DNA from: an uncultured Acidobacteriaceae bacterium
GTDB taxonomy: Bacteria; Acidobacteriota; Terriglobia; Terriglobales; Acidobacteriaceae
Direction: 5' to 3'
DNA: 64,000 nt
NCBI GenBank assembly: GCA_903828675.1
Contig: CAIKND010000217.1
Span: forward strand, 62,001-126,000
The translations under genes and the position numbers were made by a program. Below the pieces are notes generated by a model. It had not been told where the DNA came from. It saw only the letters and a program-made list of their open reading frames with translations, and made no database searches. Of the stretch, positions 7,950 through 16,995 are shown piece after piece. Numbering within the stretch: position 1 is the first letter of the stretch; the number at the start of each line of letters is the position of its first letter.

Positions 7950-9251
7950 ATGATTCTGGCAACTTCAAAAGGGTTCCGCTTACACATCGGTTTCTTCGGA
8001 CGCCGCAACGTTGGCAAGTCAAGCCTGCTGAACGCTATTACCCAGCAGAAGGTTTCGATTGTGTCAGAGGTGGCGGGCACAACAACCGATCCGGTGGAGA
8101 AGCCAATGGAACTGCTTCCGCTTGGACCGGTGCTGTTTGTGGACACCGCAGGAGTAGATGATGTGGGAGCGCTTGGCGCGCAGCGCATCGAGAAGACTCG
8201 GCTGGCCATCAAGCGTACAGATATCGGCGTGCTCGTAACCGAGTCCGGCGTTTGGACCGAGTTCGAAGAGAAACTGCTGACTGAACTTCGCTCTCATGGG
8301 ATCCCCGTGCTGGTGGCTTTGAACAAGGCGGATTTGCGCAGCGCCTCTCCAGATCAATTGGCCCGCTTTGAGCAGGAGAAGTTGCCGTATGCGGAACTGG
8401 TGGCGACGACCGGCCAAGGCGTGGATGCATTCAGGGCGCGGCTCTGGGAAGTTGCCCCTGTGGAAGCCGCGGAGCAGCAGGTGATTTTACGCGACTTGGT
8501 TGGGCGCGACGAGACAGCAGTGCTGGTGATGCCGTTCGACAAGGAAGCGCCCAAGGGCCGCATCAAGCAGTTACAGGCCCAGTCGATTCGCGACCTTCTG
8601 GATGGCGAGGCCTCCTGCGTGGTGGTCAAGGACGCGGGATTGCAGAAGGCTTTGGATAATCTGAAGACCCCACCCCGGATCGTCGTAACCGATGCGGCGG
8701 TCTTCGAGCAAGTGGCGCGCATCACTCCCAATTCCATTCCGCTGACCGCGTTTTCGATTCTGCTGTCACGGCTGAAGGGCGACCTGGTTGCACAGACAAG
8801 GGCCGCTGTAGCTGTGGATTCACTGCGACCGGGCGACAAGGTGTTGGTTGCTGAATCGTGCACGCACCATCCGGTGGAAGAAGATATCGGCCGGGTGAAG
8901 ATTCCGCGGTGGTTGAACCAATACGTTGGCGGCGAACTGGAATTCACAACGGTAAAGGGGCGCGATTTCCCTCAGGATCTTTCGCCTTACAAGCTCGTGA
9001 TTCATTGCGGTGCCTGCATGTGGAATCGCCGCGAGATGCTGACTCGCATCGGCGAGTGCCAGAGTCAGGACGTACCCATCACGAACTACGGATTGGTGAT
9101 TGCTTATGCGCTCGGCATTCTTGATCGCGCGCTGGAGCCATTCCCTGAGGCGCTGGCAGCTTACAAGGAAGCACGGCAAGCGCGGTTGGAATCAGCCGCC
9201 GTCTACAGCGAATCTCAATTGAATGAAAGCAGCATGAGCCTGTTCAACTAG
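7950..9251 (+). CDS. hydF: [FeFe] hydrogenase maturation GTPase HydF
   Basis: 433 residues. The N-terminal GTPase domain has P-loop GRRNVGKS (17-24), DTAG (65-68) and NKAD (125-128). The C-terminal domain carries the [4Fe-4S]-binding pattern C304-x-H306 followed by H352-C353-x2-C356. HydF is the scaffold on which the 2Fe subcluster is assembled and from which it is delivered to apo-HydA. ATG 7950 is preceded by an AAAGGGAGA box, 14 bases after hydG. Length is normal for the family. Confidence 0.95.
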   Translation: MILATSKGFRLHIGFFGRRNVGKSSLLNAITQQKVSIVSEVAGTTTDPVEKPMELLPLGPVLFVDTAGVDDVGALGAQRIEKTRLAIKRTDIGVLVTESGVWTEFEEKLLTELRSHGIPVLVALNKADLRSASPDQLARFEQEKLPYAELVATTGQGVDAFRARLWEVAPVEAAEQQVILRDLVGRDETAVLVMPFDKEAPKGRIKQLQAQSIRDLLDGEASCVVVKDAGLQKALDNLKTPPRIVVTDAAVFEQVARITPNSIPLTAFSILLSRLKGDLVAQTRAAVAVDSLRPGDKVLVAESCTHHPVEEDIGRVKIPRWLNQYVGGELEFTTVKGRDFPQDLSPYKLVIHCGACMWNRREMLTRIGECQSQDVPITNYGLVIAYALGILDRALEPFPEALAAYKEARQARLESAAVYSESQLNESSMSLFN

Positions 9252-9253
9252 CT

Positions 9254-10357
9254 GTGACCGAACTGACCAAACTCGACCTGCTCGATGCTCTCCGCGAGAG
9301 CCGGCCCGACCGTCTGCAAGCGTTGTACGGCCGGGCCGACGCAGTGCGCAAAGAGAATGTGGGCGATGCGGTGCACCTGCGCGGGTTGATTGAAGTCTCA
9401 AGTCATTGTGTACGGCAATGCATGTATTGCGGACTGCGGCAGGGCAATCGCGACCTGCCGCGCTACCGTATGGCGAGAGAAGAGATCGAGGAATGCGCGC
9501 GCCAGGCCGTGAGGCTTGGATACGGCACGGTGGTGATGCAGGCGGGAGAAGACGATGGGCTGACGGCCGAGTGGATCGCGGAGATTGTGCGCTGGATCAA
9601 AAGCGAGACAGCTCTGGCGGTGACGCTCAGCCTTGGCGAGCGCAGTCAAGCTGAATTGCGGATGTGGCGCTCCGCGGGCGCGGATCGCTACCTGCTTCGC
9701 TTTGAGACATCAGACAAGAATTTGTTTCACGCTATCCATCCCGACCGCTATGCGAATGGCCCTGACCGCCTGACATTACTGAAGCAACTGAAGGACCTGG
9801 GGTACGAGGCCGGCGGCGGCGTGATGGTTGGCATCCCGGGCCAATCCTTTGAGAGCCTGGCCAACGACATTTTTACTTTTCGCGCGCTCGATCTGGACAT
9901 GATTGGCATTGGCCCCTATATCGCTCATGCGGCAACGCCGTTGGGCACGGGTGCATTACGTCCCGCAATTGATCCTTTCGAGCAGGTCCCCAACAGCGAA
10001 GAGATGGTGTACAAGATGATCGCCTTGACGCGCATCGTTTGCCCGACAGCGAACATCCCCAGCACTACGGCGCTTGCCACCATCAACAAGGTGGACGGAA
10101 GGAAGCTGGGACTGAAGGCCGGTGCGAATGTTGTGATGCCGAATCTGACTCCGGTGAAGTACCGGAGCATGTATGAGATTTATCCGGCGAAGGCATGCAT
10201 CGAAGAGAGCGCCACAGATTGCAATCAATGCCTCCGTGGACAGATTCACTCGATTGGCCGCGTCGCCGGGCAGGGACCGGGCGGCAAAGGGGCAATGGAG
10301 ACCGTCGCGCGCGTCATGGCTGATGCGCCTCCGCATTTGGTACAGCTGCAGCGATAA
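9254..10357 (+). CDS. hydE: [FeFe] hydrogenase maturase HydE (radical SAM)
   Basis: 367 residues from GTG 9254, two bases after the hydF stop, so translation is probably coupled. The radical SAM motif CVRQCMYC gives Cys52, Cys56 and Cys59. The order and length match HydE, the third H-cluster maturase, which works with HydG and HydF to build the di-iron subcluster and its azadithiolate bridge. It is related to biotin synthase (BioB) and PylB, but the hydGFE context settles the name. Confidence 0.93.
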   Translation: MTELTKLDLLDALRESRPDRLQALYGRADAVRKENVGDAVHLRGLIEVSSHCVRQCMYCGLRQGNRDLPRYRMAREEIEECARQAVRLGYGTVVMQAGEDDGLTAEWIAEIVRWIKSETALAVTLSLGERSQAELRMWRSAGADRYLLRFETSDKNLFHAIHPDRYANGPDRLTLLKQLKDLGYEAGGGVMVGIPGQSFESLANDIFTFRALDLDMIGIGPYIAHAATPLGTGALRPAIDPFEQVPNSEEMVYKMIALTRIVCPTANIPSTTALATINKVDGRKLGLKAGANVVMPNLTPVKYRSMYEIYPAKACIEESATDCNQCLRGQIHSIGRVAGQGPGGKGAMETVARVMADAPPHLVQLQR

Positions 10358-10368
10358 AGAGGGAAGTC

Positions 10369-10650
10369 ATGAGCACGGACGAGGGTGTTGTAGAAATTGT
10401 GGTTTGTCTCGGCAGTTCCTGTTTCGCGCGAGGGAACTCAGACAATCTCGCCATCATAAACTCGCATGTGCAGAGCCACGAATTGAACGTGTCGGTTCGC
10501 GTGACGGGGAGGCTCTGCCGGGACGAGTGCATGCAAGGTCCAAATCTAAGCATAGGTGGAGAAATACATCACGGCGTTACAACGGCCAGGCTGCGAGAAC
10601 TGCTGCAGCTGCTAGGCGGGCCATCTCGGAGCGGGCATGGAACAGCGTAA
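10369..10650 (+). CDS. small thioredoxin-like [2Fe-2S] ferredoxin of the sensory hydrogenase module
   Basis: 93 residues. The motif CLGSSC near the N terminus and LCRDEC later give the C-x4-C...C-x3-C pattern of thioredoxin-like [2Fe-2S] proteins. It resembles the C-terminal domain of HydA in this operon (CLGTNC...FCFEKC). A GAGGGAA box precedes ATG 10369, 11 bases after hydE. The 3' end overlaps hydS by 14 bases, so it most likely serves as an electron-transfer partner of HydS rather than of HydABC; this is inferred from position. Confidence 0.8.
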   Translation: MSTDEGVVEIVVCLGSSCFARGNSDNLAIINSHVQSHELNVSVRVTGRLCRDECMQGPNLSIGGEIHHGVTTARLRELLQLLGGPSRSGHGTA

Positions 10651-12361
10651 TTTCATCAAAACCGGAAAGCACGAATGCCAGGATTGCAATAAATGTATCC
10701 GCGAATGCCCGCTAAAGGCGATTCGCGTACAAGATAATTGCGCCCAGGTAGTGCCTGAACTTTGCATCTTGTGTGGTAACTGCACGCTGGCCTGCCCCAG
10801 CACTGCGAAACAGGTATGCGACGATCTGCCCACTGTCATAGCTCTGCTGAATTGCAGACGCGCAGTTGTCGTCTCGCTTGCTCCTTCGTTTGTCACGCAA
10901 TTCCCCGGCGTGCGACCAGGGCAGTTGATTCATGCTCTCAAGAAGCTGGGGTTCTTTGCCGTGTCAGAGACCGCACTGGGCGCGCAACAGGTCTCGGCCA
11001 GCATCGTGTCTCTGATGCAGAGCGAGCCTAAGCAGATATGGATATCTTCAGCTTGTCCCGCAGTGGTGGATTTCGTTCGCAAGTATCATCCGGAATGCCT
11101 GCCTCACGTTTGTGGTGTCTTATCCCCATTGCTCGCTCACTGCAAGATGTTGCGCGCCTATTATGGCGACGACATCGCAATCGTATCCATCGGACCTTGT
11201 ATCGCCGAGAAGAAGGAAGCCGAGGAGCATCCAGAACTACTCGATGTGGCGCTTACGTTTGAAGACCTGGCTAGTTGGATGATGGAGAAGCACATTAATC
11301 TCAACGAAATTGTCGATTCGCCGGATGATCGCTTTGAGCCGCAGGAGGCGCAAGAAGGAGCGCTCTTCCCAATTGAAGGCGGGATGGCAGCTGGCCTTGC
11401 CGGTATCCGCGCGCTCGACGACTTAAAATTCATGTCGATCTCCGGAATGCCGAATGTTGAGCAGGCACTGAAGGACATTTCAAACTGGACGCCAGAGCAG
11501 AATATTCTTTTTGAGATGAACGCATGTGCTGGATCCTGCATCAACGGGCCGAAGGCGGCGCGCAATACGTCAGTGGCACGCCGCCGCTACGATATACTCC
11601 AATACGCAAAGCCGGCCACAGATCTTCCGCGCAGGCCTTCGATTGGCATCGCTCAAAACCATACCGCCTCTCCCGTTGAGCGCAACGGGTACAGCGACCT
11701 GCAACTGCGCGAAGCGCTCCGGACCGTCGGTAAGCACGCAGTTGAAGATGAAGTCAACTGCGGTGGCTGCGGGTATGATACCTGCCGCGATTTTGCCCGC
11801 GCCCTGATTGCGCGCAACGCCGAGCGTATGATGTGCGCCACATATACGCGCAAGCTGGCGCAGAAGAAGGCCAATGCGCTTCTCAAGAAGATGCCTTCCG
11901 CGGTCGTGATCGTCGATGAAGATCTGAAGATCATCGAGTGCAATTCAAATTTCGTCCGTCTGTTCGCTGCCGGAGACGAGCAGCCCAAAACTCTTGAAGG
12001 CAGCGTTCTGAGCTCTGTAATACCGTTTTCATATTTGTTTCGCCGCGTGCTCGAATCGGCCGAAGACATCGTTGGTCACGACATCCGCTACCAACGAAGC
12101 ATTCTGAACACGAGCATCTTCACCATTGAGCCGCATTCCGTGATGTGCGGAATGTTTCAGGACATTACGGAGCCCATTTTCCAGAAGGAGCAGATCATCG
12201 GGCGAGCCCGTGAGGTTATCCAGAAGAATCTGAAGACCGTGCAGCAGATTGCCTATCTCCTCGGCGAGAATGCGGCCGATTCTGAGATCATTCTGAATTC
12301 GATTGTGCAATCGTTCAGTCCCGAAGAGGTCGACGACAATGATGCCGGGGGACCGCCGTGA
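10637..12361 (+). CDS. hydS: sensory [FeFe] hydrogenase with PAS domain (HydS, group C type)
   Basis: 574 residues. Two ferredoxin clusters (Cys14/17/20/24 and Cys43/46/49/53) lead into a degenerate H-cluster domain: SSACP (137-141), GPCIAEKKE (186-194) and EMNACAGSCINGP (293-305). All four H-cluster Cys ligands remain (140, 188, 297, 301), but the proton-transfer Cys of TSCCP is Ala139. The position three after the second ligand, a Lys in HydA, is Glu191, with Lys next. Then come a four-Cys FeS motif (375, 378, 383, 400) and a PAS-like domain (about 411-515). Group C [FeFe] hydrogenases with PAS domains are thought to sense H2 rather than turn it over quickly. The stop overlaps the phosphatase start (GTGA), so the two are coupled. 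Confidence 0.88.
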   Translation: MEQRNFIKTGKHECQDCNKCIRECPLKAIRVQDNCAQVVPELCILCGNCTLACPSTAKQVCDDLPTVIALLNCRRAVVVSLAPSFVTQFPGVRPGQLIHALKKLGFFAVSETALGAQQVSASIVSLMQSEPKQIWISSACPAVVDFVRKYHPECLPHVCGVLSPLLAHCKMLRAYYGDDIAIVSIGPCIAEKKEAEEHPELLDVALTFEDLASWMMEKHINLNEIVDSPDDRFEPQEAQEGALFPIEGGMAAGLAGIRALDDLKFMSISGMPNVEQALKDISNWTPEQNILFEMNACAGSCINGPKAARNTSVARRRYDILQYAKPATDLPRRPSIGIAQNHTASPVERNGYSDLQLREALRTVGKHAVEDEVNCGGCGYDTCRDFARALIARNAERMMCATYTRKLAQKKANALLKKMPSAVVIVDEDLKIIECNSNFVRLFAAGDEQPKTLEGSVLSSVIPFSYLFRRVLESAEDIVGHDIRYQRSILNTSIFTIEPHSVMCGMFQDITEPIFQKEQIIGRAREVIQKNLKTVQQIAYLLGENAADSEIILNSIVQSFSPEEVDDNDAGGPP

Positions 12362-13542
12362 ACGGCGGCGAGAGTTTTATCGAAGTCGACTCCTACCAAC
12401 GGGCCAAGCACGGCCAAATGATCTCCGGAGATGTGTTTCTTTCGGAGAAGGTGAAACAGGAGGGCCGGATTGTCTCGGTTCTTTCCGACGGTCTGGGGAG
12501 TGGTGTGAAGGCCAGTGTGCTCGCTACCATGACGGCCACCATGGCGCTGAAGTTCACGGCCAGTGCGATGGATATTCGCAGATCGGCCGAGATCATCATG
12601 GACACGTTGCCGATCTGCAGTGTTCGGAAAATCAGCTATTCGACGTTTACTGTTGTGGATATGGCAAGCACCGGCGAGACGCGCATTATCGAGCACGGCA
12701 ATCCATCCTTCTTGCTGGTCCGTCCCAAGGGCGAGTTGAATATTGTGAAGACAGAGGTGCGGCCCAAGCGCTGGCAGGACCGCGTCATCAGCTTTTCTGC
12801 ATTTGACGTTCAGCTCGAAGATCGCATCATCTTCTTCTCTGATGGCATTACTCAGGCGGGAATGGGCGAGTATTGCACTCCTCTAGGTTGGGGACTTGAG
12901 AATGTAGATAAATTCATTCGCGAGAAAATTGACAGGTATCCTCATATCTCGGCCCGCGAGTTGTCACGCCTGCTTGTTGCAAAGGCCGAAGAAGTCGACG
13001 GACTCAGTGCTAAGGATGATATTACCTGCGGCGTCGTTTACTTTCGGAGCCCCCGCAAACTGCTCGTGATGACCGGGGCGCCTTTCAACCGTGCCCACGA
13101 CCATGACCTGGCCAAGATGGCTGAACGCACATCCGGGCGCAAAGTCATTTGCGGCGGAACGACCGCGAACATTGTCTCGCGCCTGTTGAATCGCCCAATT
13201 CAAATCGACATGCGGCAGCCTATCGATCCGAGGGTCCCGCCGTCTGCCAGGATGGAAGGCTTCGATCTGGTGACAGAAGGTACGCTCACCTTGGGTGAAG
13301 TGCTGCGCCTTCTTGAAGAGGAGTTCGTGCCCGAAGACATGAAGTCAAATGCGGCCGTACGACTCGCCACCATGCTGCTCGATAGCGACATTGTGAAATT
13401 CGCAGTCGGCACCAGAATCAACGAGGCGCATCAGGATCCCAACATCCCGGTTGAACTCGATCTACGGCGCAATATCGTGAGGAGAATCTCGCAGGTGCTG
13501 GAGAGCAAGCACATGAAACGGGTTATCATTCAGTACCTTTAA
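12358..13542 (+). CDS. SpoIIE/PP2C-type serine phosphatase linked to sensory hydrogenase
   Basis: 394 residues from GTG 12358, four bases inside the end of hydS. Metal-binding PP2C features include VLSDGLGSGVKAS near the N terminus, FFSDGITQAG and KDDITCGVV, which mark a SpoIIE-like phosphatase domain of about 225 residues. It is followed by a C-terminal region of about 165 residues (from MTGAPFNRAHDHDLAK) for which I recognise no domain. SpoIIE/RsbU phosphatases usually dephosphorylate anti-sigma-factor antagonists. The overlap with hydS suggests that H2 or redox state detected by HydS is converted into phosphatase output. No anti-sigma partner is encoded in the window. Confidence 0.85.
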   Translation: MNGGESFIEVDSYQRAKHGQMISGDVFLSEKVKQEGRIVSVLSDGLGSGVKASVLATMTATMALKFTASAMDIRRSAEIIMDTLPICSVRKISYSTFTVVDMASTGETRIIEHGNPSFLLVRPKGELNIVKTEVRPKRWQDRVISFSAFDVQLEDRIIFFSDGITQAGMGEYCTPLGWGLENVDKFIREKIDRYPHISARELSRLLVAKAEEVDGLSAKDDITCGVVYFRSPRKLLVMTGAPFNRAHDHDLAKMAERTSGRKVICGGTTANIVSRLLNRPIQIDMRQPIDPRVPPSARMEGFDLVTEGTLTLGEVLRLLEEEFVPEDMKSNAAVRLATMLLDSDIVKFAVGTRINEAHQDPNIPVELDLRRNIVRRISQVLESKHMKRVIIQYL

Positions 13543-13647
13543 GAAGAGACAACGGCTCGATGGCAATGCGCACATCTGAAGTTGGGGCAAGTGAGCCATA
13601 TCCAGATGTAGCAATTTTTGGGCTGTGGATTGGATAGTACGTTCCAC

Positions 13648-14334
13648 CTATAGGATCCCGTATTGTTCGAAGGCGTCCTTTGCGGACTGCCCCTCCTCAA
13701 GAGCCTTGCGAACCACCTTTTCCTTGCGCGCCTTTTCGAAGGCGGCCGCCATGACTTCTTGCTCGGCCGCCTTGGGCACGACACATACCCCATCCAGGTC
13801 GCCAAAGACGATTTCTCCCGGCGAAATCCGTACCTGGCCCATCTGAATTGGAATCCTGAAATCGAGCACCTTTCCGCGTGGTCCCTGATCTTGCGCGTAG
13901 CTCCCCTGAGAAAATACAGGGAAACCAAGGCCAAGAACGCCACGAGTGTCTCGGGAGTAGCCATCCACAACAGCGCCAGAGGCGCCGCATTTCATCGCCC
14001 GGACGGTCATCAACTCACCCCAAAGCGCATAGCTTGGAGAGGCTCCGGCGCAGATATACACCTCGCCGGCCTTCAAGTCGTCGAGTGCTTCCAGCATCAG
14101 GCCAAAGGGGCGTGCAGAGAGGGGATTGTGCGAGCCGCCGATTGCCTCATCGAAACAGTCAGCCTCAAGCACGGTCATAGCCCTGCCGCAAACTACCATC
14201 GAGCGCTCCAGTGGCATGACATTCGGAGGCAGAAACTGATGCATGAAGCCCATCTTGTCCATCACATCGCCAATCACTGCGGAAAACAGGTCCCGCCTCG
14301 CAGATTGAAACAACTCGCTATCCGTTAACTGCAT
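13648..14334 (-). CDS. RraA-like family protein (cytosolic)
   Basis: 228 residues with the RraA/HMG-aldolase fold signature ASPSYALWGELMTVRA followed by GAVVDGYSRD; the Arg-Asp pair and the preceding Gly-rich turn are the usual active-site elements. Members act as 4-hydroxy-4-methyl-2-oxoglutarate aldolases or oxaloacetate decarboxylases, or are of unknown function in sugar-acid clusters. There is no signal peptide. It lies 83 bases downstream of a hexuronate-type MFS gene on the same strand and converges with the hydrogenase operon. A 2-keto acid lyase or decarboxylase role in sugar-acid degradation is the reasonable guess; the substrate is unknown. Confidence 0.75.
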   Translation of the reverse strand: MQLTDSELFQSARRDLFSAVIGDVMDKMGFMHQFLPPNVMPLERSMVVCGRAMTVLEADCFDEAIGGSHNPLSARPFGLMLEALDDLKAGEVYICAGASPSYALWGELMTVRAMKCGASGAVVDGYSRDTRGVLGLGFPVFSQGSYAQDQGPRGKVLDFRIPIQMGQVRISPGEIVFGDLDGVCVVPKAAEQEVMAAAFEKARKEKVVRKALEEGQSAKDAFEQYGIL

Positions 14335-14417
14335 AAACCACTCTCCAGTTTGAAACTTCCTGTATTGTGTCTCTTTGCATCTACGCCCGCAACATTACAA
14401 ATCGTGGCCGACAAATG

Positions 14418-15668
14418 TCAGGGCTCCACTTCGATGCGCCTCAGCTTTGGAATGAAGATGTGAATCCCAGCCAGGACGACGAGATAAGACAGGCTCGCCC
14501 AGATAAGGATGGGTTGGTAGCTACCTGTCCGCTTGAGGATCAGCCCGGTAATTGCGGCGGCAAATGTGCCTCCGATAGCAGCGCCCATGCCCGTCAGTCC
14601 GGTTATGGAGGCGACCGCTCGCTTCGGATAAATGTCAGCCAGCATGGCAAAGAGGTTCGAAGCCCAGCCCTGATGTCCTGCCATGGCAATGCCCAGGATA
14701 ACGATGGCCACCCACGCGTTTTGAATATGAATGTCAAACGCTACTGGCACCACAAGAAGGGCGCAGAAAAGCACGGCACTTTTGCGCGCCGTGCTAATCG
14801 GCCATCCATGCTTAAGAAAAGTGGAAGAGAGCCAGCCGCCAAAGAGTCCGCCGACATTGGCGAGCGCGTACATTACCATGAGCGGCAGGCCGACATTGCG
14901 GAGCGTCAGCCCCCGGCTTTCGCTTAGGAATTTCGGCGCCCAATACAGGTAGAACCACCAAACCGGCTCGGTTATGGATCGGCCTAAAAGAAAAACCCAC
15001 GTCGCCCGATGTTTCAGCAATTGTCTGATGGGAATCGCGGGTCCAAGTTCTGAGGCCGTTTCCGTTACCGGTGTAGGATGACGATAAAGAACAAGCCAGG
15101 TCGGAATCCAAATAAATCCGATCATCCCGATGAGGATAAATGCTACACGCCAGCCGAAGTGAAGAGCGATCCAGGGAACAATCAGCGGTGCCAGAATTGC
15201 GCCGACCGTGGAGCCACTGTTGAATAGTCCCATGGCGAATGCTCGCTCGCTCGCCGGAAACCATTCGGCGGTAGCTTTCACAGCCGAGGGGAAGTTCCCA
15301 GCTTCTCCAAGTCCAAGCAGAAGTCGCACGCCGCCGAAGCCCATCACGGAACGCACAAAGCCATGCGCGACCGCGGCAACGCTGCAGATGCTCACCGCTA
15401 ACGCATAGCCGATACGCGTCCCGATGCGATCAATGACTGGACCGGAGACAAGCATGCCGAGTGCAAAAGTTGCCTGAAAACCGGCGATAATCATGCCGTA
15501 CTGGCTTTCGGACCAGCCCAGTTCCTTTTGCAAAGGAATGACCAGGATTCCCAGCACCTGGCGGTCCATGTAGTTGATTGCGGTGGCGGAGAAAAGCAGT
15601 GCACAAACGACCCAGCGGAACGCGGAACTCGGAGGAGCCTCAGTCGATGATCTATCCATGTATGCCAC
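14418..15668 (-). CDS. MFS transporter, hexuronate/sugar-acid (ACS) family
   Basis: 416 residues, about twelve hydrophobic segments. NYMDRQVLG in the first transmembrane segment, GLGEAGNFPSAVKATAEWFPASERA and FNSGSTVGAILAPL are the hallmarks of ExuT-like anion:cation symporters that import galacturonate, glucuronate or aldonates. The protein closely resembles the one encoded at 25320-26627 in this window. It shares an upstream region with the divergent exported RraA gene and precedes the cytosolic RraA gene, so uptake of a sugar acid released outside the cytoplasm is the likely role. Confidence 0.85.
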   Translation of the reverse strand: MAYMDRSSTEAPPSSAFRWVVCALLFSATAINYMDRQVLGILVIPLQKELGWSESQYGMIIAGFQATFALGMLVSGPVIDRIGTRIGYALAVSICSVAAVAHGFVRSVMGFGGVRLLLGLGEAGNFPSAVKATAEWFPASERAFAMGLFNSGSTVGAILAPLIVPWIALHFGWRVAFILIGMIGFIWIPTWLVLYRHPTPVTETASELGPAIPIRQLLKHRATWVFLLGRSITEPVWWFYLYWAPKFLSESRGLTLRNVGLPLMVMYALANVGGLFGGWLSSTFLKHGWPISTARKSAVLFCALLVVPVAFDIHIQNAWVAIVILGIAMAGHQGWASNLFAMLADIYPKRAVASITGLTGMGAAIGGTFAAAITGLILKRTGSYQPILIWASLSYLVVLAGIHIFIPKLRRIEVEP

Positions 15669-15985
15669 TCCCGCTTTCGATCACTGGTTCACTGCCTTTG
15701 CCACCATGATGAGCCATCCAGGTAACAGAATTCACAGGAACCCTGCACACACAAAACGCCCTTGGCACCTGGACAATCAGTTCAAGTTGAATGATCTGGA
15801 ACGCCGGAATCAACTGTATCAAACATTCTTGCCCACAGTCCTGGAGATAGGGGAAGGCCGCTCATTTGCTGGGCATTCGCAGCAACCCGATGAATCGCAG
15901 TGTTACAATCCATTCGCCACCCTTACCTGAACGCAGGCTGCCTTCAGGCGTGCGCCAAACATCAACTTCGTTGCCGGAGAGCCTC
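15669..15985. other. divergent intergenic region between MFS and exported RraA genes
   Basis: No coding region is supported. The frame of the downstream gene runs upstream to 15866, but that extension precedes a signal peptide and looks spurious. A TACAAT box at 15904-15909 could be a -10 element for the rightward gene, but no matching -35 was seen. No clear operator palindrome was recognised. Confidence 0.4.
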
Positions 15986-16924
15986 ATGAAAACAGCGGTT
16001 ACGTCCATCTTGCTGGCTTGCGCCCTACTGTGCGCCGCTCCAGCATCCAGCCAAGTCAAAATGACACGCGATCAAATGCTCTTCTATACGTCAGACTGGA
16101 AGGGCGATAGATTTCCGGATGGGAGACCAAGGGTGCCGGACGCGCTGCTTAAGCGGGCAGTGGACATGTCAATCGAGGACATTTGGGACTTTCTTCGCTC
16201 CAAGGGTTTCCAGAATCAATTTGAGTCGGGTTGGCAAGCCCTGCATCTTGAGAAGCCCTTTGCTGGTCGCGCGCTCACGGCGCAATACATGCCGTCGCGG
16301 CCAGACATGACCAAGGCCATTCTTGCCGAGGGAAAAGCGGAAGGACGCGTGGGCGGAAACAACATGTGGCCCATCAATGAATTGCAGATTGGCGACGTCT
16401 ATGTTGCAGATGGCTTTGGAAAGATCATTGAAGGTACTTTGATTGGCTCCAACCTTGGTAACGGAATCGCTGCGCACACCCACACAGGTTTCGTCTTCGA
16501 CGCGGGAATAAGAGATCAGGCGGAAAATCGCGCGATTCCCGATTTCAACGGATTCTATCGCGGCTACGATCCCTCCGCATGGGCGCAAATGGAATTGACC
16601 GCGATCAATGCGCCGATACGTATCGGACGGGCGGTCGTGCTGCCGGGGGACCTGGTTCTGGCTAATCCGGAAGGGGTTCTTTTTATTCCCGCAATCTTGG
16701 CCGAAGAGGCAGTCAGTACTGCGGAATTCACAGCCCTCAAGGATGACTACAACTTTGAATTGAACCGCCAAGGCAAGAACGGCGCTGAGTTTGAAGGTGG
16801 ATGGACGGTCAAGAAATATGACGGCTTTGAAAAGTGGATCGCGGCTCATCCGGATCTGCTGAAAATGCCGCGTAGCGAGTTCGACGAATTGCTGGCAAAG
16901 GGAAAAGCGCACGCGGACCGCTAA
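15986..16924 (+). CDS. exported RraA-like family protein
   Basis: 312 residues from ATG 15986, chosen because it starts a clean Sec signal peptide (MKTAVTSILLACALLCAAPASSQ, probable cleavage before Q). The mature part includes GGNNMWPINELQIGDVYVADGFG and GTLIGSNLGNGIA, followed by a long insert and PGDLVLANPEGVLFIP, which match the RraA fold. It is about 80 residues longer than the cytosolic RraA-like protein at 13648-14334. In place of the usual Y-x-R-D end of the motif it has HTHTGFVFDAGIRD. An RraA-fold enzyme with an export signal is unusual. Location between sugar-acid transporter and dehydratase genes suggests a periplasmic step on a sugar acid; this is inference. Confidence 0.7.
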   Translation: MKTAVTSILLACALLCAAPASSQVKMTRDQMLFYTSDWKGDRFPDGRPRVPDALLKRAVDMSIEDIWDFLRSKGFQNQFESGWQALHLEKPFAGRALTAQYMPSRPDMTKAILAEGKAEGRVGGNNMWPINELQIGDVYVADGFGKIIEGTLIGSNLGNGIAAHTHTGFVFDAGIRDQAENRAIPDFNGFYRGYDPSAWAQMELTAINAPIRIGRAVVLPGDLVLANPEGVLFIPAILAEEAVSTAEFTALKDDYNFELNRQGKNGAEFEGGWTVKKYDGFEKWIAAHPDLLKMPRSEFDELLAKGKAHADR

Positions 16925-16995
16925 TGCTCGTCCGCCCATCCGGTAGCAACTTCATGCTCCCCGATGGGCAGACAAGGTCCGGTGGGATCCTATAT

